Numbered from the stretch's first letter, positions 17,400-29,175 are shown. The stretch: 64,000 nucleotides of DNA from Bacillus haynesii (GCF_001969855.1 NZ_MRBL01000005.1:62001-126000), one strand, 5' to 3'. Notes: a model not told the origin generated them from the sequence alone. Numbers and translations: made by a program.

Positions 17400-20300
17400 T
17401 TAAAATAAAGAAAGCTGGTTCTGATCTGGAAGCGACTCGAGACAGCCGTGGCGCTCCAAGTATTCCATGATCGTTTTTGACACCTTGCCTCTTTTTTGTA
17501 AATCTTCTTTGGAAAGAAATTCGCCTTCTTCCCTTGCTTTGACAATATTCAAAGCGGCGTTTGTTCCAAGCCCCGGTATTGAATTAAACGGCGGAATCAA
17601 GCTGTTTCCGTCAATGATGAATTCGGAAGCGCTCGATCTGTATAAGTCGACTTTTTGGAAAGAGAAGCCCCTTTCGCACATTTCAAGCGCCAGCTCAAGC
17701 ACTGTGAGCAAACTTTTCTCTTTCGGAGAAGCGTCAAGGCCTTTAGAGTTGATGTCATCCATGACGGCTCTGATCGCTGTCGACCCTTTGATCATCGTTT
17801 CGATATCAAAGTCATCGGCCCGCACCGTAAAGTATGCTGCGTAGTAGAGCAGCGGATGATGGACTTTAAAATAAGCGATTCTGACCGCCATTAAAACATA
17901 TGCCGCAGCGTGGGCTTTCGGGAACATGTATTTGATTTTTTTACAGGAATCGATATACCAGTCCGGAACATTATTATTCTTCATTTCTTCTTCCCACTCA
18001 GGTGTTAGTCCCTTCCCTTTACGGACAAATTCCATAATCTTAAAGGCGAGGGATGGCTCTAGCCCCTGGTAGATTAAGTACACCATAATGTCATCTCGAC
18101 AGCCGATCACTTCGCTCAGTTCACAAATATTGTTGTGAATCAGCTCCTGCGCGTTGCCGAGCCATACGTCCGTACCGTGTGACAATCCGGAAATCTGAAC
18201 GAGCTCGGAAAATGTCGTCGGCTTGGTGTCTTCGAGCATCTGTCTGACAAAGCGGGTTCCGAATTCAGGGATGCCAAGCGTTCCGGTTTTACAGCCGATC
18301 TGCTCCTCGGTTACCCCTAAAGATTCTGTCCCTTGGAAAATTTTCATCACTTCAGGATCATCGGTCGGAATCGTCTTCGGATCAATCCCGCTCAGATCCT
18401 GGAGCATACGGATGACCGTCGGATCATCGTGTCCGAGAATATCCAGCTTCAGCAGGTTGTCATGGATGGAATGGAAGTCAAAGTGCGTCGTCTTCCATTC
18501 GGAATCGGTGGCATCCGCCGGAAACTGGATTGGTGAAAAGTCGTAAATATCCATGTAATCAGGCACAACGATGATTCCGCCCGGGTGCTGCCCTGTCGTC
18601 CGCTTGACGCCTGTACAGCCTTGGACAAGGCGGTCGATTTCCGCCCCGCGCATATGCAAATTGTTATCGTTAGCATACCCTTTGACATACCCGTAAGCCG
18701 TTTTTTCGGCGACTGTGCCGATCGTTCCCGCACGGTAGACGTTATCCTCCCCGAACAGGACTTTCGTATAGTTGTGGGCGTGCGGCTGATATTCGCCTGA
18801 GAAGTTCAAGTCGATATCAGGAACCTTGTCCCCTTTAAACCCCAGAAACGTCTCGAACGGAATGTCGTGGCCGTCTTTTCTGTAGGCCGCTCCGCACTTC
18901 GGACAGTCCTTGTCAGGCAAATCAAATCCCGAACCGACAGATCCATCGTTGAAAAACTCGGAATGCCGGCAATCCGGACAGACGTAATGCGGCGGCAGCG
19001 GGTTGACCTCGGTAATTTCCGTCAATGTTGCGACAAGGGAAGAACCGACAGATCCCCTTGAACCGACGAGATAGCCGTCATCAAGGGAGCGTTTTACAAG
19101 CTTATGAGAGATCAGATAGATGACGGCGAATCCATGGCCGATAATGCTTTTCAGCTCTTTTTCGATCCGCTTTTCGACGATTTCCGGAAGGTCGTCGCCG
19201 TAAATGCTTTTTGCTTTCTCATAGCTCATGCGGCGGATTTCGTCATCTGCGCCTTCAATCTTCGGTGTGTAAAGATCGTCTTTGATCGGCTTGATTTCTT
19301 CGATTCGCTCGCTGATCAAGCGGGTGTTCTTGACAACGATTTCTTTCGCTTTTTCCTCACCCAAAAATGAAAAGGCCTCTAGCATTTCATCCGTCGAACG
19401 GAAATGAACGTTCGGCAGCTCGTGCCTGTTGAGCGGATTGGCGCCGCCTTGTGAGGAAACTAGAATCTTCCGGTAAATTTTGTCCTCAGGGTTCAGGTAA
19501 TGGACATTTCCTGTTGCTACTACTGGAATATTCAGCTTTTCGCCAAGCTTTGTGATGTTGGCGATGATTTCTTTTAACGCTTTTTCATCCCTGACGAGTT
19601 CAAGCTGGAGCAGGTGCCGGTAGACTTCAGGCGGCATGACTTCAAGATAGTCATAAAATGAAGCGATGTCTTCGACTTCTTCCGGCGATTTCTGCATCAT
19701 GCCTTCGAATACTTCGCCTTTGTCGCACGCCGAACCGATTAAAAGTCCTTCTCTGTACTTTTCAAGCTGTGACCTTGGGATCCTTGGCACCCTGTAAAAA
19801 TAATGGATATGTGAAAGCGACACGAGTTTGAAAAGGTTTTTCAAGCCTGTCTCATTGACTGCCAAAAGGGTCGCGTGATATGGCCTTGAACGCTGATAGG
19901 CATTGGACTGCCCCATATTTTCATTCAGCTGATCGTGGTACAGGATATTTTTTTCGGCCGCGTCTTTCAGCATTTTCACAAGGAGATAGCCCGTCGCTTC
20001 GGTATCATAAATCGCCCTGTGGTGCTGGGTGAGCTCGATGTCAAACTTTTTACAAAGCGTATTCAGCCTGTGGTTTTTGAATTCCGGATAAAGAAAACGG
20101 CCCAGCTCAAGTGTGTCAATGACCGGGTTCTGCACTTTCTCCGAATTCAGCAGACGCTTGTAGGCAACATTGATGAAGCCGATGTCAAAGCTTGCATTGT
20201 GAGCGACAAGCGTGTGATCTCCGACCCATTCTTTAAAATCTCGGATGACCTCTTCGGCTTCAGGCGCATCTTTCAGCATATCATCTGTAATCCCCGTCAG

Positions 20301-21716
20301 CTCGATGATCGTAGCCGATAAAGGGCGATGCGGGTTCGCAAACCTTTCAAAGCGTTCGATGATTTCCCCGCCTTTTATTTTTACGGCGGCCAGCTCGATG
20401 ATCGTATCATAGACGGCCGACAGCCCCGTCGTCTCGACGTCGAACACGACATATGTTTCCTCTTCAAGCAGACGGTGTACGGGATTGTAGGCAATCGGCA
20501 CGCCGTCGTCGACGAGGTTGGCTTCAAGTCCGTAGATCATTTTCACGCCATGCTTTTTGCTTGCCGCGAATGCATCAGGAAACGATTGGACAACAGCGTG
20601 GTCAGTGAGCGCGATAGCTGGATGCCCCCATTTTTTCGCTTGTTCGACAAGCTTGCCGATGCTTGATACGGCATCCATCTGGCTCATCGGTGAATGGAGG
20701 TGGAGCTCGACTCGTTTTTCGTCCTCTGGCGCTGTATCCTCACGGGTTTTCGCTTTGATTTCATTGACATCGTTGGCGATCATCACTAAATCGCGGACGA
20801 ACGTATCGTTTTGTATGCTTCCTCTCGCCTTTACCCACATCCCTTTTTTCAGGGACTTCATCAAAACAGCGTCCTCTTTTTCACGCGCGAACATTTTGAC
20901 GAGAATGCTGTTTGTATAGTCAGTTATTTTAAAGATACAAAGCGTTCTCCCGCTTTTCAGCTCTCTTGTTTCAGCGTCGAAGACATAGCCTTGCACCGTA
21001 ATTCTCCGCTCTTCATCCATGATGCTGTCAAGCGTTCTGATCTCTTCAGAGTCTTTAATCTGGTAGCCGATCTGAAGAGGGCCTGTCGGCGCTTCATCGT
21101 CTTGGGCTTCCTTATCCTGCTTTTCCATTTCGATTAAAGCCTGAAGGGCTCTCTCTTGATCTTCGGCCATTTTTTGCTCTCTGAATTTCTGAATCTCTTG
21201 ATCTGAGACAAAAATTTCTGTGTCAAGCTGGAGCTCAGGAAAACCGAATGTGCAGTAGTTTGACTGTATGAGCGAGCTGTATTTCTTTTTTAAAGCGGAT
21301 GCTTCTGTATCTGTTTTCGTTTTAAGCAGGATTTTGTTTCCCGTCAGCTTGGGCTTTTGGTCGTTCAAAAGCGTCAAAATCGGCGGAGAAATACCATCGA
21401 GTTCTTGGATGCAGCGCGTCCAGTAATCCTGAACAAGCTGCTCATCAACCGAAGGGTTTTCCGCCTCGATGGAACAGGTGACCTGGGCGATATGGGAAAA
21501 GGTGCGGGTCAGCTGGCTGTGAAACCGTTCGAAGATTTGATAAGGCAGCACATTTTTCAATTTAAAGTGAAAGTGCCATGTCTTCTTGTTTTTATGAACG
21601 GTCAGCTTTATGATTTGTCCGCCTTCAAGATGGCGGATCATCGTATCTTCCGTTACATTCAGCTGCTGCAGAAGAATTTGAAACTGTCTTCTGTTGACAG
21701 AAAGCTGGTCTTCCAA
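17400..21716 (-). CDS. polC: DNA polymerase III PolC-type, alpha subunit
   Basis: The replicative polymerase of low-GC Gram-positive bacteria. The 1438 residues (1437 in B. subtilis) include an N-terminal domain, an OB fold (about 235-320) and a PHP domain starting at [15 protein letters not shown] (337 on). The inserted DEDDh 3'-5' exonuclease (about 420-590) carries FDVETTGL, with Asp426 and Glu428. The catalytic domain contains a C4 zinc site (CPDC...CPKC) and [11 protein letters not shown] with the metal-binding aspartates. The protein ends NQLSLF. The stop codon abuts the terminator stem. In B. subtilis rimP follows directly; here the cellulase island intervenes. Confidence 0.98.
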   Translation of the reverse strand: MEDQLSVNRRQFQILLQQLNVTEDTMIRHLEGGQIIKLTVHKNKKTWHFHFKLKNVLPYQIFERFHSQLTRTFSHIAQVTCSIEAENPSVDEQLVQDYWTRCIQELDGISPPILTLLNDQKPKLTGNKILLKTKTDTEASALKKKYSSLIQSNYCTFGFPELQLDTEIFVSDQEIQKFREQKMAEDQERALQALIEMEKQDKEAQDDEAPTGPLQIGYQIKDSEEIRTLDSIMDEERRITVQGYVFDAETRELKSGRTLCIFKITDYTNSILVKMFAREKEDAVLMKSLKKGMWVKARGSIQNDTFVRDLVMIANDVNEIKAKTREDTAPEDEKRVELHLHSPMSQMDAVSSIGKLVEQAKKWGHPAIALTDHAVVQSFPDAFAASKKHGVKMIYGLEANLVDDGVPIAYNPVHRLLEEETYVVFDVETTGLSAVYDTIIELAAVKIKGGEIIERFERFANPHRPLSATIIELTGITDDMLKDAPEAEEVIRDFKEWVGDHTLVAHNASFDIGFINVAYKRLLNSEKVQNPVIDTLELGRFLYPEFKNHRLNTLCKKFDIELTQHHRAIYDTEATGYLLVKMLKDAAEKNILYHDQLNENMGQSNAYQRSRPYHATLLAVNETGLKNLFKLVSLSHIHYFYRVPRIPRSQLEKYREGLLIGSACDKGEVFEGMMQKSPEEVEDIASFYDYLEVMPPEVYRHLLQLELVRDEKALKEIIANITKLGEKLNIPVVATGNVHYLNPEDKIYRKILVSSQGGANPLNRHELPNVHFRSTDEMLEAFSFLGEEKAKEIVVKNTRLISERIEEIKPIKDDLYTPKIEGADDEIRRMSYEKAKSIYGDDLPEIVEKRIEKELKSIIGHGFAVIYLISHKLVKRSLDDGYLVGSRGSVGSSLVATLTEITEVNPLPPHYVCPDCRHSEFFNDGSVGSGFDLPDKDCPKCGAAYRKDGHDIPFETFLGFKGDKVPDIDLNFSGEYQPHAHNYTKVLFGEDNVYRAGTIGTVAEKTAYGYVKGYANDNNLHMRGAEIDRLVQGCTGVKRTTGQHPGGIIVVPDYMDIYDFSPIQFPADATDSEWKTTHFDFHSIHDNLLKLDILGHDDPTVIRMLQDLSGIDPKTIPTDDPEVMKIFQGTESLGVTEEQIGCKTGTLGIPEFGTRFVRQMLEDTKPTTFSELVQISGLSHGTDVWLGNAQELIHNNICELSEVIGCRDDIMVYLIYQGLEPSLAFKIMEFVRKGKGLTPEWEEEMKNNNVPDWYIDSCKKIKYMFPKAHAAAYVLMAVRIAYFKVHHPLLYYAAYFTVRADDFDIETMIKGSTAIRAVMDDINSKGLDASPKEKSLLTVLELALEMCERGFSFQKVDLYRSSASEFIIDGNSLIPPFNSIPGLGTNAALNIVKAREEGEFLSKEDLQKRGKVSKTIMEYLERHGCLESLPDQNQLSLF

Positions 21717-21748
21717 GACAGATTCCTCCCTAAAAGAAAATCATAATT

Positions 21749-21782
21749 GAAGGTACCTTGGGACGATTCCCGAGGTACCTTC
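21749..21782. repeat. 15-bp inverted repeat between proS and polC
   Basis: 21749-21763 pairs with 21768-21782 around a 4-base loop. As plus-strand RNA it has one G-U pair; as minus-strand RNA one C-A mismatch. The minus-strand sequence after it is only moderately T-rich. It may be a weak terminator of proS or an RNA-processing element; function unclear. Confidence 0.55.
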
Positions 21783-21803
21783 CTTTACTCTAGTTTAACA
21801 TGT

Positions 21804-23522
21804 TTAAGAGTGAGAAGATAAGCTCTTGACCTGTTTTTCGATAAAGTCCGGAAGCTCATCAGCAGCGATTTCAAAGGATTCTCCGGTTTTGCGGATCTTC
21901 ACTTCAACAACGCCTTCATCAGCTCTCTTTCCGACCGTGATGCGGATCGGCAGACCGATCAAATCGGAATCTGCAAATTTAACGCCGGCCCGTTCGGCAC
22001 GGTCATCAAACAGTACGTCATAGCCGTTTGCTTTAAAATCTTCATACAGCTTTTCAGCAAGCTGAACCTGCGTGTCATTTTTCATGTTGAGCGCGAGGAT
22101 GTGCAGGTCATATGGCGTCACTTCCAGCGGCCAGATCAAGCCTTTATCGTCATGATGCTGCTCAACGATGGCCGAAAGCGTCCGAGAAATCCCGATTCCA
22201 TAGCAGCCCATCAGCATCGGCTGAGCGCGTCCGTTTTCATCAAGGTATGTTGCATCCATCGCTTCAGAATAGCGGGTGCCGAGCTTAAAGACTTGTCCGA
22301 CTTCGATTCCTTTTGCAAAACGGATCGTTCCGTTTCCATCCGGTGAAGGGTCTCCTTCCTGGATCAAGCGGAGATCGGCGAATGTCACATTGTGCGCATC
22401 CCGGCTGATATTCACGTTTTGATAATGGTAATCTGTTTTATTCGCTCCTGCTGCTGCGTTTGCCATCGCCTTCACAGCAAAGTCTGCAAAGATTTCGATT
22501 TCGCGGTCGAGCCCCACCGGTCCGACAAAACCGGGTTCAGTACCTGTTATCTCTGCAACCTCTTCGGCGCTCGCGAATTCGATCGTTTCTGCTTGAAGCA
22601 GGTTTTTCACCTTAATATCGTTGACTTCATGATCCCCTCTCGTCAATACGAGGACAAAACGCCCGTCTGCTTTCATCAGCATTGATTTCATGCAGTCTGA
22701 CGGGGATATGCCAAGAAAGGCGGCAACCTCTTCGATCGTTTTGACCGAAGGTGTGTGGACTTCCTGCAGCTCTTTCATTTCTGCCTGCCCGCCGGCACCG
22801 GTTTCCTTCACTTCAGCCATTTCGATGTTGGCAGCGTATGAAGACTGATCAGAGTACGCAATTGTATCTTCACCGACATCTGACAATGCCATAAATTCAT
22901 GGGTATCCTTTCCGCCCATCGCGCCTGAATCTGCAATGACCGGTCTGAAATTCAGGCCGCAGCGCGTAAACACATTCGTATACGCCTGGTACATATCATT
23001 GTACGTTTCATCAAGGCTTTCAGCGGAGGAATGGAAGGAATACGCATCCTTCATGATGAATTCGCGGCCTCTCAATAGACCGAAGCGCGGGCGCTTTTCA
23101 TCGCGGAATTTCGATTGGATCTGGTAAAGGGTCAGCGGAAGGCGCTTGTACGATTTCACTTCATCTCTGACGATGCTTGTGATGACCTCTTCGTGTGTCG
23201 CACCAAGGGCAAATTCACGGCCGTTGCGGTCTTTCAGCCTCATGAGCTCAGGACCGTACGTGTACCACCTTCCCGATTCCTGCCAAGTTTCCGCCTGCTG
23301 GAGCGCCGGCATCAGCATTTCGACGGCATTGATTTTCTCCATTTCTTCGCGGACAATACTCTGGATTTTATGAATGACTTTATTGGCAAGAGGCATATAG
23401 CTGTATACGCCGCTTGTGTTTTGTCTGATAAACCCTGCTCTGAGAAGAAGCTGATGGCTTTTCGCTTCAGCATCAGCCGGCACTTCGCGGAGCGTAGGAA
23501 TTAAAGTCCTGCTCTGTCTCAT
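21804..23522 (-). CDS. proS: Prolyl-tRNA synthetase
   Basis: It charges tRNA-Pro. This is the bacterial class II form with an editing insertion: [34 protein letters not shown] at the N terminus (start at 23522, with GAGGTG 7 bases upstream). It includes class II motif 2 [17 protein letters not shown], the editing (YbaK-like) insertion at about 230-385, and the C-terminal anticodon-binding domain ([19 protein letters not shown]). Length is 572 residues. A frame from 23537 would add five residues but lacks a ribosome site. I see no T-box leader upstream; a terminator hairpin precedes it. Confidence 0.97.
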   Translation of the reverse strand: MRQSRTLIPTLREVPADAEAKSHQLLLRAGFIRQNTSGVYSYMPLANKVIHKIQSIVREEMEKINAVEMLMPALQQAETWQESGRWYTYGPELMRLKDRNGREFALGATHEEVITSIVRDEVKSYKRLPLTLYQIQSKFRDEKRPRFGLLRGREFIMKDAYSFHSSAESLDETYNDMYQAYTNVFTRCGLNFRPVIADSGAMGGKDTHEFMALSDVGEDTIAYSDQSSYAANIEMAEVKETGAGGQAEMKELQEVHTPSVKTIEEVAAFLGISPSDCMKSMLMKADGRFVLVLTRGDHEVNDIKVKNLLQAETIEFASAEEVAEITGTEPGFVGPVGLDREIEIFADFAVKAMANAAAGANKTDYHYQNVNISRDAHNVTFADLRLIQEGDPSPDGNGTIRFAKGIEVGQVFKLGTRYSEAMDATYLDENGRAQPMLMGCYGIGISRTLSAIVEQHHDDKGLIWPLEVTPYDLHILALNMKNDTQVQLAEKLYEDFKANGYDVLFDDRAERAGVKFADSDLIGLPIRITVGKRADEGVVEVKIRKTGESFEIAADELPDFIEKQVKSLSSHS

Positions 23523-23578
23523 TCGTTCGCACCTCATTTGTTTCAGTTGGTTACTTTTGAGTCGGGAACGGTGTCCCT

Positions 23579-23601
23579 AAAAAAGAGCCTTTTAAAAGGC
23601 T
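23579..23601 (-). terminator. Intrinsic terminator after rasP
   Basis: A palindromic stem (23586-23601) is followed on the minus strand by C and six T. It lies between rasP and proS. No clear promoter follows it, so proS probably depends on readthrough or a promoter I could not recognise. Confidence 0.65.
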
Positions 23602-23629
23602 TGGCTGCACTTAAAAAAGGCAATTAGTT

Positions 23630-24895
23630 TTACAGAAATAAGCGCTGGATATCGTTCCATGTGACGACAAGCATTAAGAGCATCAAAAATGCGACGCCGA
23701 TAAAGACGACAAACGCTTCTTTCTCGCGGTTGATCGGCTTTCCGCGGATCGCTTCAATAAACAGGAACAACAGTCTTCCGCCGTCCAGCGCAGGGATTGG
23801 CAGAAGGTTGACGATCCCGAGGTTGATGCTTAAAAATGCGGCCAGCTTCAGCAGGTTGATAACGCCTGTCTTAGCCACTTGGTCTGTCATGTCATAGATA
23901 CCGACAGGACCGGCCAACATGTCGATCGAGAACTGTCCCGTGACGAGCATTCCGAGATTGGTCACGATGCTCTGCGCAACTGTCGCCGTTTCGGTCGCAC
24001 CGTAGGAAATCGATGTCAGGATTCCTGTTTTCACCGGGTTGTAAGCGCCGAATCTGCCGACGGTTTCATCCCCTGCTTTGACTGCTTCAGGGGTTACGTA
24101 TTTCGTCAGCTTGACATTGTCGCGCATCACAACGATTTTCATTTCTTTTTCAGGGTGTTCCCTGACTGTGTTGACAATATCCGTCCACGATCTCATGTTC
24201 TCGCCGTTGATCGTTTGAATGCGGTCTCCTTCCTGGAGCCCTGCTTCCGTCGCCCGTCCGTTGTCTATCAACTTGCCGAGCACCGGCTCGTCAGACGGCA
24301 CTCCCTGCATCAGTCCGAGCATCACGAGAATGACATAAGCCAAAATAAAGTTCATAATCGGGCCGGCCGCAATCGCTTTTATGCGCTGCCAAACCGTTTT
24401 TGAATGGAATTGGCGGTTGTAAGGGGCGATCTGGACTTCTTCCCCGTCTACGATGAAAAAGGACGTTTCACTGACAGAAAATGAAGAGAGATGATCTTCA
24501 TTGCCGTGTTCATAGCCCGTAATCCTCATCTGGTGCTCCAGGTCAGCCTGCTCGACTTCGATGACCAATGCGTCAGGATACTTTTCTTTTTGGTTGATAA
24601 TGATCTTTTCGACTTTGTTTTCGCTGTCGAACAAGAGCCCGACCGTATAACCGGGCTTCACTTCAATCATCTCAGGATCTTCGCCGGCCATTCTGACAAA
24701 TCCGCCGATCGGAAGAAGCCTGATCGTATAAACGGTCTCATTTTTCTTAAACGAAAAGATTTTCGGACCGAAGCCGATAGCAAACTCCCGGCACAGTATT
24801 CCGGCTCTTTGAGCAAGGATGAGATGACCAAGCTCATGGAAAAATACGAGCGTTCCAAAAATAAGAATAAACGCGATCACAGTATTCACGAACAT
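23630..24895 (-). CDS. rasP: Site-2 intramembrane zinc protease RasP (RseP family)
   Basis: It cleaves membrane-embedded substrates such as anti-sigma factors, FtsL and signal-peptide remnants. The 421-residue membrane protein has the HExxH zinc site in helix 1 (His20, Glu21, His24 in FFHELGHLILAQR). A PDZ domain at about 195-275 carries the LQEGDRIQTINGE segment, and the third zinc ligand motif NLLPIPALDGGRLLF follows. The last transmembrane helix is near the C terminus. It lies 6 bases after dxr and is likely cotranscribed with uppS-cdsA-dxr. Formerly yluC. Confidence 0.96.
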   Translation of the reverse strand: MFVNTVIAFILIFGTLVFFHELGHLILAQRAGILCREFAIGFGPKIFSFKKNETVYTIRLLPIGGFVRMAGEDPEMIEVKPGYTVGLLFDSENKVEKIIINQKEKYPDALVIEVEQADLEHQMRITGYEHGNEDHLSSFSVSETSFFIVDGEEVQIAPYNRQFHSKTVWQRIKAIAAGPIMNFILAYVILVMLGLMQGVPSDEPVLGKLIDNGRATEAGLQEGDRIQTINGENMRSWTDIVNTVREHPEKEMKIVVMRDNVKLTKYVTPEAVKAGDETVGRFGAYNPVKTGILTSISYGATETATVAQSIVTNLGMLVTGQFSIDMLAGPVGIYDMTDQVAKTGVINLLKLAAFLSINLGIVNLLPIPALDGGRLLFLFIEAIRGKPINREKEAFVVFIGVAFLMLLMLVVTWNDIQRLFL

Positions 24896-24901
24896 ACCAC
24901 C

Positions 24902-26053
24902 TTATGTGAGTAATGTTTGGACAAACTTTCTGGCGTCTTTGTCCACTTCACGGATCTCTTGAAGGCTCGGCTTTGCGATCACCTGATGGCGTTCCAAAGC
25001 TTTTTCGATGATGTCTTCAATTCCGAGAAAGGAAATCCTGCCCGAAAGAAATGCCGCAACGGCTTCCTCGTTGGCCGCGTTTAAAACAGTCGGCATTGTA
25101 CCGCCTATTTTACCTGATTCATAAGCAAATTGTAAGCAGCGGAACCTTTCAAAATCAGCTTGGGCAAAATTCAGCTGTCCGACTTCCCAAAGTTCGAGGG
25201 ATTTGGCTTCATCGAACGGGAGGCGTTCCGGATAGCTGAGCGCATATTGAATCGGCACTCTCATATCAGGTGTGCCAAGCTGGGCGATGACGCTCCGGTC
25301 GTGGAATTCCACCATTGAATGAATAATGCTTTCTTTGTGAAGGAGGACATCGATCTGGTCATAAGGCAGATCAAACAGCCAGTGCGCTTCAATGACCTCG
25401 AGCCCTTTATTCATCATTGTAGCCGAATCGACCGTGATTTTTGCACCCATCGACCAATTTGGGTGATTGAGGGCTTCTTCCACTGTGACGCCTTCAAGTT
25501 CCTGTCTTGTTCTGTCCCTGAAGCTGCCGCCTGAAGCTGTGACGATCAGCCGTTTGATATGCTTCGGATTTTCCCCCTGAAGGGCCTGAAAAATCGCGGA
25601 ATGTTCGCTGTCGACGGGCAGCAGCGGGACATCGTATTTTTGGGCGTGTTCTTTCACTATATGACCGGCTGTCACGAGAGTTTCCTTATTTGCAAGCGCA
25701 ATTGTTTTTTTATGCTCCATCGCCTTTAAAGTCGGAAGAAGGCCGACGCTGCCGACGAGAGCGTTGACGACGATATCCGCTTCCGGGATAACGGCCGCTT
25801 CGATTAAAGCTTCCTCGCCGATCCCTGTTTTAAAGGTGTAGGAGAAAGAATGCTGTTTTAATGTTTCATATGTATGCTCATCCCCGACGCCTACATACTT
25901 CGGTTTAAATGTTTCAATGATTTCTGCCGCTTTTTCGGCGTTCTTACCGAAAGTCATGGCGGTCAGCCGAAACTTATCATCATGCGCTTTGATCACATCA
26001 AGCGTCTGTTCTCCTATGGAGCCTGTCGCCCCCAATAGACATATGTTCTTCAA
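24902..26053 (-). CDS. dxr: 1-deoxy-D-xylulose 5-phosphate reductoisomerase
   Basis: Second step of the MEP isoprenoid pathway: DXP to MEP with NADPH. The 383 residues ([20 protein letters not shown]) have the NADPH-binding GATGSIG at 8-14, the active-site segment [13 protein letters not shown] and TASGGSFRD, the [22 protein letters not shown] metal/substrate region, and a helical C terminus. The neighbour uppS uses the isoprenoids made, so the operon links isoprenoid supply to undecaprenyl phosphate synthesis. Confidence 0.97.
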   Translation of the reverse strand: MKNICLLGATGSIGEQTLDVIKAHDDKFRLTAMTFGKNAEKAAEIIETFKPKYVGVGDEHTYETLKQHSFSYTFKTGIGEEALIEAAVIPEADIVVNALVGSVGLLPTLKAMEHKKTIALANKETLVTAGHIVKEHAQKYDVPLLPVDSEHSAIFQALQGENPKHIKRLIVTASGGSFRDRTRQELEGVTVEEALNHPNWSMGAKITVDSATMMNKGLEVIEAHWLFDLPYDQIDVLLHKESIIHSMVEFHDRSVIAQLGTPDMRVPIQYALSYPERLPFDEAKSLELWEVGQLNFAQADFERFRCLQFAYESGKIGGTMPTVLNAANEEAVAAFLSGRISFLGIEDIIEKALERHQVIAKPSLQEIREVDKDARKFVQTLLT

Positions 26054-26099
26054 AATTGCCGCACCTCTGTTTCTTTCTAGCTATCAGTACCCTTTTCTA

Positions 26100-26903
26100 T
26101 CATAGCCCGAACGGCTGAAAAAGAACAAGCAGGAAGTAGAGAACCGGCATGACAAATAAAAAGCTGTCAAAGCGGTCCAGCATTCCGCCGTGTCCCGGGA
26201 GAATCCGGCCCGAGTCTTTCACTTGGTAATGTCTTTTGAACGCAGACTCGGCCAAATCGCCGATCTGACCGACGATTGATAAAAGCACGGTAATGATCAG
26301 CACAAACAGATAAGCGTGCGGAAAACCTGTGGCAGTCTGATAAATCGCGGAAAAAACGACCGCTGTCAAAATTCCGCCCCAAAAGCCTTCTACCGTTTTG
26401 TTAGGGCTGATTTCAGGCCAGAGCTTCCGCTTTCCAAACGCCTTTCCGATAAAATAAGCGCCGGAATCTGTTGACCAGACAACGCCGATCGCAAAAAAGA
26501 CATAGCTGAGTCCGATGTTTCTGATTTCAATAAAGTAATAAAACCCGAATCCGATATAAACTGCTGCCAGCGCCACGAATGCCGCTTCGTCAAAAGTAAA
26601 CGAGTTTTTGCTGAGCACCGTATATGCCAAAAGCAAAAGGACGGCCAAAAAGACGACCTCCCCCTTGGTTATACCCAGCCCCGCGTTTTCCGCGTATTGG
26701 CTTGGATACAGCAAAACCGCCAAAAGCAGCAGGCTGATGATACCCGGAGCGCTGATAAGCTTCAGGCCTTTCATTCTTAAAAGTTCAAATAGAGCGAGTA
26801 TACCTATTGCATAAACTAGCAGGGTGAACGGCAGCTCGCCGAAAATCACGAGCGGCAGAAAAACCGCTGCCGCGATCACACCCGTCAATATTCTCTGTTT
26901 CAT
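26100..26903 (-). CDS. cdsA: Phosphatidate cytidylyltransferase
   Basis: It makes CDP-diacylglycerol from phosphatidate and CTP, the branch point of phospholipid synthesis. A polytopic membrane protein of 267 residues beginning MKQRILTGVIAAAVFLPLVI (ATG 26903, with AGAGG about 9 bases upstream; the frame could start three codons earlier at a site overlapping the ribosome site). Several hydrophobic helices are visible. The C-terminal CdsA signature begins at about residue 200 and includes the segments DLAESAFKR and PGHGGMLDRFD. Confidence 0.96.
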   Translation of the reverse strand: MKQRILTGVIAAAVFLPLVIFGELPFTLLVYAIGILALFELLRMKGLKLISAPGIISLLLLAVLLYPSQYAENAGLGITKGEVVFLAVLLLLAYTVLSKNSFTFDEAAFVALAAVYIGFGFYYFIEIRNIGLSYVFFAIGVVWSTDSGAYFIGKAFGKRKLWPEISPNKTVEGFWGGILTAVVFSAIYQTATGFPHAYLFVLIITVLLSIVGQIGDLAESAFKRHYQVKDSGRILPGHGGMLDRFDSFLFVMPVLYFLLVLFQPFGL

Positions 26904-26915
26904 CTGCACCATCCT

Positions 26916-27698
26916 CTAAATTCCGCCAAACCTTCTCCCGCGACGCTGATATTCTCCGATAGCCTGAAGCAAGTGAACGTCTTTAAAATCAGGCCACAAT
27001 ACATCGGTAAATAAAAATTCGCTGTAGGCAAGCTGCCAAAGCATGAAGTTGCTCAACCTGATCTCGCCGCTTGTGCGAATCAGCAAATCAGGGTCCTGCA
27101 AAGCTTCTGTCATTAAATAATCGGAAAATAGCTTTTCATCGATTTCCTCGGTATTCAATGTGCCTTTTTTCGCTTCTTCGGCGATTCTCTTTGCGGCTCT
27201 GACGATTTCTGCACGTCCCCCGTAATTCAATGCAAAATTAAGAATAAGTCCATCATTGTTCTCCGTATCACGGATGGCTTTTTCAACCGCGCGGATCGTG
27301 TGGGGCGGCAGTCCTTCCCTATCGCCTGTCAAGCGGACCCGGACATTTTCTTCGACCAGCTCCGGGAGATACGTTCCCAGAAACTCTTCAGGCAGCTTCA
27401 TCAGAAAGTCAACCTCAAACTTTGGACGCTTCCAATTTTCCGTCGAAAAGGCATACAGCGTCAACGCTTTGACACCGAGCTCATTGGCAAGCTTTGTCGT
27501 CTGTCTGACCACCTTCATGCCTTCGTGATGACCCGCAATGCGGGGCATCGCCCGTTTCTTTGCCCAACGGCCGTTTCCGTCCATAATAATGGCGATATGT
27601 TCAGGAATTTCTCCTTTTAAAATATTTTCTTTTGTGTAACATTCCATGTTGGAAGCAGCTGAATGCTGATTCTTCCAATTTTTGAGTATATTGAGCAT
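26916..27698 (-). CDS. uppS: Undecaprenyl diphosphate synthase
   Basis: A cis-prenyltransferase making the C55 lipid carrier for peptidoglycan and teichoic acids. The 260-residue protein has the catalytic segment IAIIMDGNGRWAKKR (Asp in MDGNG) at about 36-50, FSTENWKRP, and the C-terminal RTSGEIRLSNFMLWQ and E..F..VLWPDF motifs. It appears to be first gene of uppS-cdsA-dxr-rasP, with a terminator and an extended -10 promoter upstream. GGAGG lies before the ATG. Confidence 0.97.
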   Translation of the reverse strand: MLNILKNWKNQHSAASNMECYTKENILKGEIPEHIAIIMDGNGRWAKKRAMPRIAGHHEGMKVVRQTTKLANELGVKALTLYAFSTENWKRPKFEVDFLMKLPEEFLGTYLPELVEENVRVRLTGDREGLPPHTIRAVEKAIRDTENNDGLILNFALNYGGRAEIVRAAKRIAEEAKKGTLNTEEIDEKLFSDYLMTEALQDPDLLIRTSGEIRLSNFMLWQLAYSEFLFTDVLWPDFKDVHLLQAIGEYQRRGRRFGGI

Positions 27699-27732
27699 GA
27701 GAGTCCTCCATCACCCAAAAGGTTGCTTTCCT

Positions 27733-27741
27733 GTTATATCA
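27733..27741 (-). promoter_or_regulatory. Extended -10 promoter upstream of uppS
   Basis: On the minus strand TGATATAAC is an extended -10 element (TGn followed by TATAAC). No good -35 is present. It lies between the frr terminator and the uppS start. Confidence 0.45.
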
Positions 27742-27763
27742 TTCTAGATAACAACAGTATTAA

Positions 27764-27793
27764 CAAAAAAACCCCCTGTAAACATGAGAGGGT
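27764..27793 (-). terminator. Intrinsic terminator after frr
   Basis: A 6-bp stem (27771-27776 with 27788-27793, one G-U on the minus strand) with a long loop, followed on the minus strand by seven T. It ends the pyrH-frr transcript. Confidence 0.65.
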
Positions 27794-27827
27794 CTTTTCA
27801 CTATTATCTATTGTACAGAGTTTTTCA

Positions 27828-28385
27828 TTAAACTTCCATGATTTCTTTCTCTTTATCTTTTGTGATCTCATCAATTTTTGACACATATTCATCTGTCAGC
27901 TTTTGTACGTCTTCCGTTGAAGAGCGCAATTCATCCTCAGTCATTTCACCATTTTTCTCTAGTTTTTTCAGATCATCATTCGCATCGCGGCGGATGTTGC
28001 GGACCGCGACTTTAGCATCTTCCGAATATTTTTTCACGAGCTTGGCAAGCTCTTTTCTGCGCTCCTCAGTTAGAGGAGGGATCGTGATCCGGATGATATT
28101 GCCGTCGTTTGACGGAGTTACGCCGAGGTCGGCTTTTTGAATCGCTTTTTCGATATCGCCGAGCGCCGTTTTGTCATATGGTGTGATGACGAGCATGCGC
28201 GCTTCAGGAGCAGTAATGGACGCAATCTGGTTTAAAGGCGTCTGCGCTCCGTAGTACTCAACTGTCACTTTGTCCAGCAAAGACGGATTTGCACGTCCTG
28301 CACGGACAGTGGCCAATTCGCGCTGATAAGCGCCTATCGCTTTTTCCATCCGTTCTTTTGTTTCATTCATCACTTGAGTTGACAC
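27828..28385 (-). CDS. frr: Ribosome recycling factor
   Basis: With EF-G it splits post-termination ribosomes. The 185-residue protein shows the RRF sequence ([51 protein letters not shown]-terminal helical [16 protein letters not shown]). It starts one base after the pyrH stop codon, so the two are cotranscribed and probably translationally coupled. Confidence 0.98.
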   Translation of the reverse strand: MSTQVMNETKERMEKAIGAYQRELATVRAGRANPSLLDKVTVEYYGAQTPLNQIASITAPEARMLVITPYDKTALGDIEKAIQKADLGVTPSNDGNIIRITIPPLTEERRKELAKLVKKYSEDAKVAVRNIRRDANDDLKKLEKNGEMTEDELRSSTEDVQKLTDEYVSKIDEITKDKEKEIMEV

Positions 28386-28386
28386 G

Positions 28387-29109
28387 TTATTTCCCCCTTA
28401 CGATTGTACCGATTTGTTCGCCTAAAACGGCTTTTTTAATATTTCCTTCTTCCATAATAGAAAAGACGATCAGCGGGATATCGTTATCCATGCAAAGTGA
28501 AGAAGCGGTAGAATCCATGACAGCCAAACCGTCTTTTAACACATCGAGATAAGACAATTGTTCATATTTTACGGCTGTTTCGTCAGTTCTAGGATCGGCA
28601 TTGTATACACCGTCGACATTATTTTTGGCCATTAAGATGACATCGGCTTCGATTTCAGCCGCTCTGAGCGCTGCTGTCGTATCCGTTGAGAAGTATGGAT
28701 TGCCTGTACCGGCAGCGAAGATGACGACGCGCTTCTTTTCAAGATGGCGAATCGCTTTTCTTCTTATGTATGGCTCAGCGACCTGCCGCATTTCAATGGA
28801 TGTCTGAACTCTTGACTGAATCCCGAGCGTTTCAAGGCTGTCTTGCAGCGCAAGGGAATTCATGACCGTTGCAAGCATTCCCATGTAGTCCGCAGTTGCG
28901 CGGTCCATTCCGAGATCGCTGCCCGTTTTTCCGCGCCACAGGTTGCCGCCGCCGACGACGACCGCCACTTCAACATCAAGCTCGGCGATTTCTTTCACCT
29001 GTTTGGCGATGGACTGGATCACGGTCGGGTTGATGCCGTTTCCCTGTTCACCCGCAAGGGCTTCTCCGCTAAGCTTTAATACGATACGATTATACTTTGG
29101 TTTTTCCAT
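28387..29109 (-). CDS. pyrH: UMP kinase
   Basis: It phosphorylates UMP to UDP; a hexameric amino-acid-kinase-fold enzyme controlled by GTP and UTP. The 240 residues from ATG 29109 ([20 protein letters not shown]) have GGAGG 5 bases upstream; a longer frame from 29127 has no ribosome site. Motifs include [11 protein letters not shown], the [16 protein letters not shown] regulatory region and DGVYNADPR. It has its own promoter after the tsf terminator. Confidence 0.97.
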   Translation of the reverse strand: MEKPKYNRIVLKLSGEALAGEQGNGINPTVIQSIAKQVKEIAELDVEVAVVVGGGNLWRGKTGSDLGMDRATADYMGMLATVMNSLALQDSLETLGIQSRVQTSIEMRQVAEPYIRRKAIRHLEKKRVVIFAAGTGNPYFSTDTTAALRAAEIEADVILMAKNNVDGVYNADPRTDETAVKYEQLSYLDVLKDGLAVMDSTASSLCMDNDIPLIVFSIMEEGNIKKAVLGEQIGTIVRGK

Positions 29110-29141
29110 AATAACCTCCAAGTGCATGCTTGCCGTTATTT

Positions 29142-29170
29142 ATTATGCAAGAGAAAAAAAGGTTTGTAAA
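29142..29170 (-). promoter_or_regulatory. Sigma-A promoter of pyrH-frr
   Basis: On the minus strand TTTACA (29165-29170), a 17-base spacer and CATAAT (29142-29147). It lies between the tsf terminator and pyrH. Confidence 0.65.
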
Positions 29171-29175
29171 CTGTT

